Assembly (NCBI GenBank): GCA_016271365.2
Contig: CM057459.1
Coordinates: 488,077,501 to 488,141,500, forward strand
Length of the DNA: 64,000 bases
Reading direction: 5' to 3'
Source: Neoceratodus forsteri
Lineage: Eukaryota > Chordata > Ceratodontiformes > Ceratodontidae
In this document: one piece after another, positions 57,467-64,000 of the stretch
Position numbering within the stretch: position 1 is the first letter of the stretch
Layout: each line of letters begins with the position of its first letter
Made by a program: the position numbers and the translations under genes
The notes under the pieces: generated by a model
What the model was told of the DNA's origin: nothing
The model's input: only the letters and a program-made list of their open reading frames with translations
Database searches by the model: none

Positions 57467-59460
57467 CTTGTGTGTTTGTGTGGAGGCAAACTCTGAAAAA
57501 TAAAGGAATTTAATAAGCCAAAAGCAAGCCAAAGCAATCTGGACTATTTTCTAACTGTGCCAGTGGAATGACTTGGTCTTGTGTTGACAAAGGGAGTTCA
57601 TCCTCATCATTGGAACAGGCAATCCTGGCTTCCTCAACACATCAGCAAACTGCAGTATAATGAAAGCTTGAGGATGCAATGATAACCTTGAATCAATAGA
57701 CACTGGAGGTGACTAGGAAGTGTTACAGAAACACAGAAATAATTGTTTGGGGAGGTCAAGACATGGATTAATGATCTGTTCTCTCAACAGGACTTACTAT
57801 GGAATAGGAAATTTAGGCATCCCGTATATTTATGGGTTGGGCTCACCAGACATGTTAGCACAATTTTAGTTTTGTGCTATGAGACCTAATCCTATACCAG
57901 CTGCTAACCACAAGCAGCTATTTATGTTTCCAAGCCCTTGTCCCTCATATTCTTGCACAAGAGCTGTAGCAGCTCCCTACTCCAGTCAGGCAAGCTGCAT
58001 CAGGCCATGATATACCTGACCAGACACCAACCATAAGCACAGTGCATGTTTGAAATCTTGATTGGCATACAACAAGTCTTTTCCCCCGTTCAACATGTGT
58101 AAGCTTTGAATCAGAGTTAGTGTTCAGATTATCTGTGTGGCTCTGTGAAGTTTCAATAAAAAGTTAAATAAGTAAAAAAAAGTAAAATTTGAAGTTTATT
58201 TACTGAATACTGGTTTTTGGAGGCACCTTCTGACTACTATCTCATGCTGCTGTGGTGCTTGGAAAAACCTCTCAGACTCTTAGCTTGTATAGAACCAGTA
58301 GAGTCTTTCTCCTTCCCCCCTTTAAAATGTTTGTTAACCCTTGTTGTGGCACCAACTGTTATATCAGTCCAGAATTCCTATACATTCTAATTCTGTTGAG
58401 GGGTTAAAACAATGTAAAGTACCAAAGCAAAATAAAAGCACAGAAAACAGAAAAACCTACATACATACAATGATGATCCCCTGTCTCGCTATCTGTTTGA
58501 TGCCATGTGGTTTCAGCATTCATAACTCAGATACAGTCAGCATTTTATTTTTACTTTGCATTTGATGTGACTTTTGTTTAGGTGTTTCCTTAAGTTGTGT
58601 TTTATTTCTGTTACAGTTTACTATTTTTAGAAGCATTTGAAGGTGAGTGGGGAAAAGAACAAGCATTTGTCAGTGCTGATTGTTTCCTTGCATGGTTTAT
58701 GTGGCAGGGGTGTATTATGTTAGTTGAACTTCTGGTGGAAGGAAAAGCCTGCCTGAGCTATGTTTTGACAAGCTGTCATGTTTTGGACAGCATTTCAATG
58801 TAGAAGCTTGGTTAATAAGAAGGGTATGTTGAAAATGTGGGCTGCATTGCTGGCTTGGTGGCACTAAGGGTTGAGGTACTGGATGCTACATCTTGCACCA
58901 CGCTGAAGACCCATGTTTGGGAGTGAACACGGGCTACCAGGGGTTGGCAGGGGAGAAGAAGGATCATGCATTCCAGGAACAGCTCTCCTTCTCCAGGGAG
59001 GGGGCAACCAGCTTTCAGTGCATGCCTGGCCCATAATGGTGGCTGGGGGCCGGCTCACTGATGCTGCAGACATCGGGTCAGAGGTGGGGCAGATGCCTGA
59101 TGGGATGTATGCACAGGATTGTGTGCAGCACTGTTGGTGGCGTTCTTGTACGCTCTGCCTCTGAAGGGGAGAAACCAGGAGGAAAAAAGCTTACGGCGGA
59201 TGATGGAGGGAATTTGCAGGGTCCACCCCCAAACAGTCATGTCGCTGACCCCTGTACTGGATCCAGTCTTGGTGGGGGTGGACCCCCCGGTCTTGGTGGG
59301 GGTGGGCCCCCCCACTGACCCTACTGGGGGAGTAAGTCCTAGGCATAGCTGGTCAATGTTGGCTGGTGGACATTGGAGGATGGGGCTTGGGCTCCCTCCA
59401 GATGAAGAGGGTCATGGAGCAGGGATAAAAATAAAAAAAAAAATGTGGGGAGGAAATATT
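57466..59460. other. intergenic, no gene recognised
   Basis: No gene is seen. A short G/C-rich duplication, GGTGGGGGTGGACCCCCCGG then GGTGGGGGTGGGCCCCCC, lies near 59268-59312. Open frames at 58913-59463 overlap on both strands and follow composition. Confidence 0.4.
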
Positions 59461-60370
59461 TAAGATTTCCTCAGTTATGAGCATGCGTACTGAAATTGTA
59501 ATGAATGGCCAGAACTTTGTCATTTTTTCATATTTTGACCCCAAATGTTGAACATAGTCTTCTTATCACCGTACCTCATGAGCCCCGTAGGTGAACATTT
59601 TCAAATTCATGGGAAAACTGCATTCCACGTCACCGGTGCGAAAACACATTATGGACAGGATGTGAAACAAAACAGCTGTACTGTTCATGAGGTGCTGTAA
59701 TAAAATGGCTATATTGAAAATTTGGAGTGAAAATATTGAAAATGACCAAAGTTACATGTGTGTGTGTAGAAACATTTGAATGACCGGGTGTAACTGCCAT
59801 CTTTTGGAGTTGTTTCACCAAATTTTCAACATGGCCTTTTTGGGACACCACCTCATGAAGTGTGCCACTGTCATTTCGTTCATTTATCCCAAAAGTTGAT
59901 TTTGCACAGCAACTGAGTCATTCTCTGCCACAGGTGCAAAAACACATTTAGGGCAGGATGTGAAAAATGACAACGGTACTGTTCATGAGGAAGTGTGAGA
60001 AAATGGCAATGTTGAAAATCTGGAGTGAAAATATTAAAAACTGGCAAAGTTATGAGCATGCATAGAAACTGCACAATGCATACTCATAACACAGTCATTT
60101 TGGGACTTTTTTGCAACAAACTTTCAACATGGGCTTTTTGGGACCTCTCCTCATGAACAGTGGCACTGCCATTTCATTAATCAGTCCCAAAAGGTGATTC
60201 TGCACAGCGACTGCGAAATCACTTTTCCAAACTGAGCAATGCAATGACAATGACAGTGTTCATGAGGTGGGTCTCAAGAACCCCACACTGAAAATTTGGG
60301 GTAAAAACTCCTAAAAATGGTTGAGATAGCAACATAAGTTGAACCCCCCCCCCCATTGACAGCCATTATA
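59461..60370. repeat. alternating-arm palindromic tandem repeat, ~290-bp step
   Basis: Forward arms (GTTCATGAGG ... TTGAAAATTTGGAGTGAA) lie at 59683-59731, 59982-60030 and 60259-60308. Reverse arms (TTCACCAAATTTTCAACATGG ... CCTCATGAAG type) lie at about 59525-59583, 59814-59868 and 60113-60158. Forward arms recur every 277-299 bp. Any neighbouring pair can form a hairpin of about 45-50 bp with a loop of about 80-100. A single related unit lies at 3690-3960. Short open frames on the minus strand follow the repeat. Confidence 0.75.
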
Positions 60371-60854
60371 CAGCACTTACCTTGATTCCTCAGTTCACAG
60401 TTTGGCTTTGAAGCGTGCAGACATGCCCCGTTCCTCAGAAAATCGCAGCTGCCAACCTTGGAGGATAAATATGGGGTAAGAGGGGGTTGTGGGGAGGTGG
60501 ATACACAGAAGGAGGGTCAGGATGGGGGAAGGGTAAGGTGAGATGATGAGGGACCATTTTCCTTTTTACAGGCTTAAAAAAAAATTCCACACCTTGAGCG
60601 ACCATTAAATTCTCATTAAGTACACTTTCTCATTCATTATTGTATATATAAACAAACAGAAAAACAAGAAAATAATTTATAATAACCAGAGAGTAAATGC
60701 ATATTCGACAACACTTAGAAAAGAACACAAATTGTGACCAAATCTTCCTTTGGTACAGTTGCAACCAATATATGTACTTGTTATTACAGTACAGGTGTAG
60801 AGCAAATCTCAGAGAGCTAACACAAACAGTTAAGGAAACCCAGTAAGAGGAAAT
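60371..60854. other. intergenic, no gene recognised
   Basis: No supported feature. It lies between the palindromic repeat and the L2 tail. Confidence 0.4.
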
Positions 60855-61057
60855 ACAGATAGATAGATAGATACTGTAGATAGATGCTTTATTTTTAAAG
60901 CGCTCCTCTCCGGAGATTTGGAACACTGTACATGTCTAAAAACAATCGATACAATACAGTAATAATAATAACATTCCAATACAAATTCAGCTTCAGCAAG
61001 AAATAGAAATAGTCTAAAATGCATTTATCATAATAATTAAAACACAGCATCCTACAA

Positions 61058-61714
61058 CTACTTATGGGTAAAATGCTGCTGAAAAAGGAGTGTTTTAAGG
61101 CCTATCTTAAAGGCTTCTACTGAGGGTACCTTCCATATATACCTGGGGAATGAGTTCCACAGGGTAGACATGGCAACTGAGAACTCCCAGTCCCCAGAAT
61201 GCCACAACCTAGCCCTGGGAACCCCCAGGAGGCCACCCTTGGCAGAATGGACAGCCCGGGTTGGCCAGTGGGGTACCAGGAGATCTTGCAGATAAACTGG
61301 TCCCCAGTCATGCAGGGCCTTGAAGGTAAGGAGCCCTACCTTGAAGACAATCCTCCACCTGACTGGCAGCCAGTGCAGCTCATGGAGAACAGGGGTAATG
61401 TGTTCATTTCTTTTTATCCCTGATAGTAATCTTGCAGCTGCATTCTGCACCAGCTGCAGTCAGTGAAGATTGCCTCCAGATAGCCCAAGGTATAGGGCAT
61501 TGCAGTAGTCCAACCTGGATGTGACGAATGCATGTACCAGCGTAGGCAGGTCCTCAGATGGAATCAAGGCTCGGATCAAGGCAATGTTCCTCAGATGATA
61601 ATATCCACTTCTGATGATGGCTGACACCTGAGCATCAAGTGTCAAGCCATTATCTAGGATCACACCCAAATTCTTCACCTGACTAGATGGGGTAAGAGGA
61701 ATCCCCTGCAGCAT
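61058..61714 (-). pseudogene. L2 C-terminal domain
   Basis: Frames give QVKNLGVILDNGLTLDAQVS and HAFVTSRLDYCNALYLGLS (61714-61460), then MQNAAARLLSGIKRNEHITP, LHELHWLPVRWRIVFKVGLL and AFKIGLKTLLFQQHF (61450-61058). This is the standard L2 post-RT domain. One stop lies between the two frames. Confidence 0.88.
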
Positions 61715-61839
61715 TACACCAGGGGTGTTGCCTCGATCACCCCCCCACCACGATGACCCAGATCCACCACTAGCACCTCAGTCTTGTCTGGGTTACGTCC
61801 AAGCCAGTTTTGGGACATCCAGTTCTGGATTTTTTCTAG

Positions 61840-62601
61840 TCAGCTGTTAAATACGAAAGATGCCACCTTGTTACCAGGTGCACAGGACAAGTACAGTTGG
61901 GTATCATCTGTGTACCAGTGAAAACCCAACCCATACCACCTGATAATGTCTCTCAATGGCATCATATACACTGTGAACAAGGGTGACAAGACTGTCCCTT
62001 GCGGCACACCACAACACAGAGGCTTTGGGCTAGATGTGGGAAGCACCATCATCACCTTCTGCATCCTGCCTGTCAGGTATGAACTGAATCAATTGATGAT
62101 CTTTCCTGACAGGCCACATCAGTACCACAGGAGGTCAAGTAGCACCTCATGATCCACAGTGTCAAACACTATTGACAGGTCCAGGAGAACAAAGATGGTA
62201 TGCTCTCTCCTGTCCCTTGCCATCAGGAGATCATTAAGCACCTTCATCAGGGCAGTCTCTGTACTATGCCGAGCTCGGAACCCAGAATGGAATGCCTCAT
62301 AAGTGCAAGAGGAGGCAAGATGCACCTTGAGCTGAATGGTCACCACTTTCTCAATGACCTTCCCTAAAAATAAGAGGTTTGAGACTGGTCTGTAGTTACT
62401 GGGACACTCCGGGTCCAATGAGGATTTTTTCAGCAAGGGCCTAACCAACGCCTCTTTCGAGGATTCTGGGAAGACCGCACTGCTCAGAGAACTCTGGACA
62501 ATCTCAGCAACCACAGGCCCAATCAGGTCCAAGCACTCCACTAAAAGGTGGGTAGGACCTGGATCTAGATCACGTTGTGTTGGCTGCATAGCAATCTCCA
62601 T
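61840..62601 (-). pseudogene. L2 reverse transcriptase domain
   Basis: RT motifs: [69 protein letters not shown] and [19 protein letters not shown] (62601-62119), then CCGVPQGTVLSPLFTVYM and FHWYTDDTQLYLS (62064-61840). The YTDD catalytic box is intact. Block A reads [10 protein letters not shown] where LSAAFDTVDH is usual. A stop or indel between 62119 and 62064 breaks the chain. Confidence 0.88.
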
Positions 62602-63045
62602 GGACAGAAAATCTGCCTTCTTTTCAGAGATTGCCCCTGATAGTCACTATAATGTGACCACAGGGCCAATTTGTCCTCCAACAATCCCGATCCCCTTCAG
62701 CACCTCTCTAACCTCTGACCCTTTGTCTTTAACTCCCTGAGTTCTTCATCAAACCAAGGAGGTCTGTGGTGAGTAGACAGGGGTCAGACTTGAACCGGTG
62801 CGACTAAATCAAAGGCCACCACAACTGCCCTATTATAGGCAGCCTCACCCTCCACCAATCCAGCCACACATGCAGCTTCCACACCCAATAGGTCCAACAC
62901 CACCAACAGTCCTGATGAGGACACTCCTATTAAAGGGTGGTACCAGTCCATTTTCCCAGGGGCAGGACCATCAAAGGGGGAGCCACAAACCTGATACCCA
63001 CAGTGCTGTGATCTGACCATTCTACTTGGTCAATCTTCAGATCAG

Positions 63046-63771
63046 TCACCCCCAAGCCTGTCGAAACACAAGGTTGAGTGTATGGCCGTGTGAGTGGGTT
63101 GCAGACACAACATATTGTGTCAGGCCCATGGCCTCCATATTACTCAGGAGATCTGCCCCTGATCCTGGGAGCCCATCATCAGCCCAGGGATTGAAGTCCC
63201 CCAGAATAAGCCATCTTGTGAACTCCAACACCAAGGCAGTTACAAGCTCAGCAATTTCCCGTAGGAAGTCACCATCACCCCCCTGGTGCACAATAGATCA
63301 AGAGAAGCCTAATGCCCACACCAGGTCCACCTCATGCAGTCACACACTTGAATGACCTTGTGGGACCCATGGGGGTTGCACTGTGAGGCTCAGGCCAGTC
63401 TTAAAACAAATGGCCACCCCCTCACCCCTGCGATCCTTCCTAGGACTGTGTATCATGAAGTACCCAGCCAGCACCGCTGCCTCCAAAATGGGAGCAGCAT
63501 TTTCATCCAGCCAGGTCTCCATGATACATGCCAGGTATACTGAGGAAATCAAGTCCACCATTATGGCTGTCTTGCTCCTCATCGACCTGGTGTTACACAA
63601 TACAGCCCAGGTCAGATGAGGGAAGACTGCTGGATCAGTCTTCTGCCCATCTTTAATAATGGAGCCCTCGGGTACAGGCACCAGACAGGTAGAACCCCAG
63701 TCTAGTACCCATTTCACCCCAGGGCATCTCCTGGACCTCACCACCTGTGTCTGTGACCCTTCAGCAGCCAC
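63046..63771 (-). pseudogene. L2 endonuclease domain
   Basis: Frames give CNTRSMRSKTAIMVDLI, ACIMETWLDENAAP and GEGVAICFK (63771-63340), then ALVLEFTRWLILGDFNPWAD and SHGHTLNLVF (63291-63046). These are the N-terminal and GDFN boxes of the L2 apurinic-type endonuclease. A stop and a likely small deletion separate the two frames near 63300-63340. The next frame (63020-62784) continues with SQHCGYQV and WYHPLIGVSSSGLLVVLDLL, the linker towards RT. Confidence 0.82.
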
Positions 63772-64000
63772 TCGAGCAAGCCTGCCCCCCCTCAGATCCC
63801 CCCTTTTTCAAGCTATCCCCAGCGCCCTTCAGCAGGTAATGACACCAGGACCTGGGGACTAGTAGGTGACAGGTCCTGGGGGGGCGGTATAAGATTGAAC
63901 CTGGTGAGGAGCCAAGTTGGTGGTCTTACCAGCATTTTGTGAAGCAGGCATCTGACACTATGGGGAGGCCATAAATAGATCCCACATAGCCTTGTAGTTA

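Larger units (their letters stand above)
60855..64000 (-). mobile_element. L2 LINE, runs off the window
   Basis: On the minus strand the element reads from an endonuclease near the window end through RT to a 3' tail of ATAG repeats at 60855-60886, the kind of simple-repeat tail used by L2. Motifs are given in the domain entries. RT and endonuclease frames share one phase in parts (63771, 63291, 62601 and 62064), with stops between, and the C-terminal part is in another phase, so it is inactive but only moderately decayed. A fragment of the same family, in the opposite orientation, is at 4008-4623. Confidence 0.88.

Noticed and set aside
58913..59463. Overlapping glycine/proline-rich frames as a possible gene
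   Set aside because: Present on both strands, no motif, caused by G/C-rich short duplications.
1..64000. CRISPR array, operons, bacterial promoters or ribosome binding sites
   Set aside because: The sequence is vertebrate nuclear DNA; no spaced direct repeats of CRISPR type and no prokaryotic gene organisation are present.

Overview
The window is vertebrate nuclear DNA with no recognisable intact host protein gene. The LINE/SINE mix (L2, CR1, an L2/CR1-group LINE, a Tx1/L1-group relic, tRNA-headed and MIR-like SINEs), the R2 element and the vertebrate-type 18S, 5.8S and 28S sequences fit a non-mammalian vertebrate with a repeat-rich genome, such as an amphibian or reptile. I cannot name the species from sequence alone.

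The main object is one decayed ribosomal DNA unit (an rDNA orphon), reading left to right from about 4.6 to 33.4 kb. It holds an 11 kb intergenic spacer of ~250-bp repeats that switch orientation many times, further spacer repeats of ~120 and ~207 bp, a 5' external spacer, 18S (20408-22202), ITS1, 5.8S (22974-23131), ITS2, 28S (23605-31978), a 3' spacer with ~128-bp repeats, and a short return of the 250-bp spacer repeat. The rRNA genes differ from functional vertebrate rRNA largely by loss of CpG, as expected for a silent, methylated copy.

The 28S is interrupted twice. A MIR/L2-like SINE lies at 26081-26313 with a 5-bp target duplication. A 4.4 kb R2 retrotransposon lies at 26423-30840, exactly at the canonical R2 site (after TTAAGG, before TAGCCAAATG). 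Its decayed coding region keeps the R2 order: zinc fingers, Myb-like domain, reverse transcriptase, CCHC knuckle, and restriction-like endonuclease (RLE). It carries frameshifts, stops and a damaged catalytic site.

Two copies of a zinc-finger/tyrosine-recombinase-like sequence lie in opposite orientations, at 1.83-3.66 kb outside the rDNA and at 16.84-18.38 kb inside the spacer. They share a small intron-like interval. An L2 fragment (4.01-4.62 kb) abuts the start of the rDNA spacer.

From 33.4 kb to the end the DNA is a dense mosaic of other transposons: a CR1 LINE (35.9-38.8 kb, minus strand) possibly nested in a DNA transposon, a second CR1 fragment, a dispersed repeat family carrying a tRNA-headed SINE, a near-complete L2/CR1-group LINE here called LINE-B (45.2-49.9 kb, minus) with two further fragments, a fold-back element (52.4-53.1 kb), alternating-arm palindromic repeats (59.5-60.4 kb), and an L2 LINE (60.9 kb to the end, minus). 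The window therefore reads as a fossil record of mobile elements rather than a set of cooperating genes.
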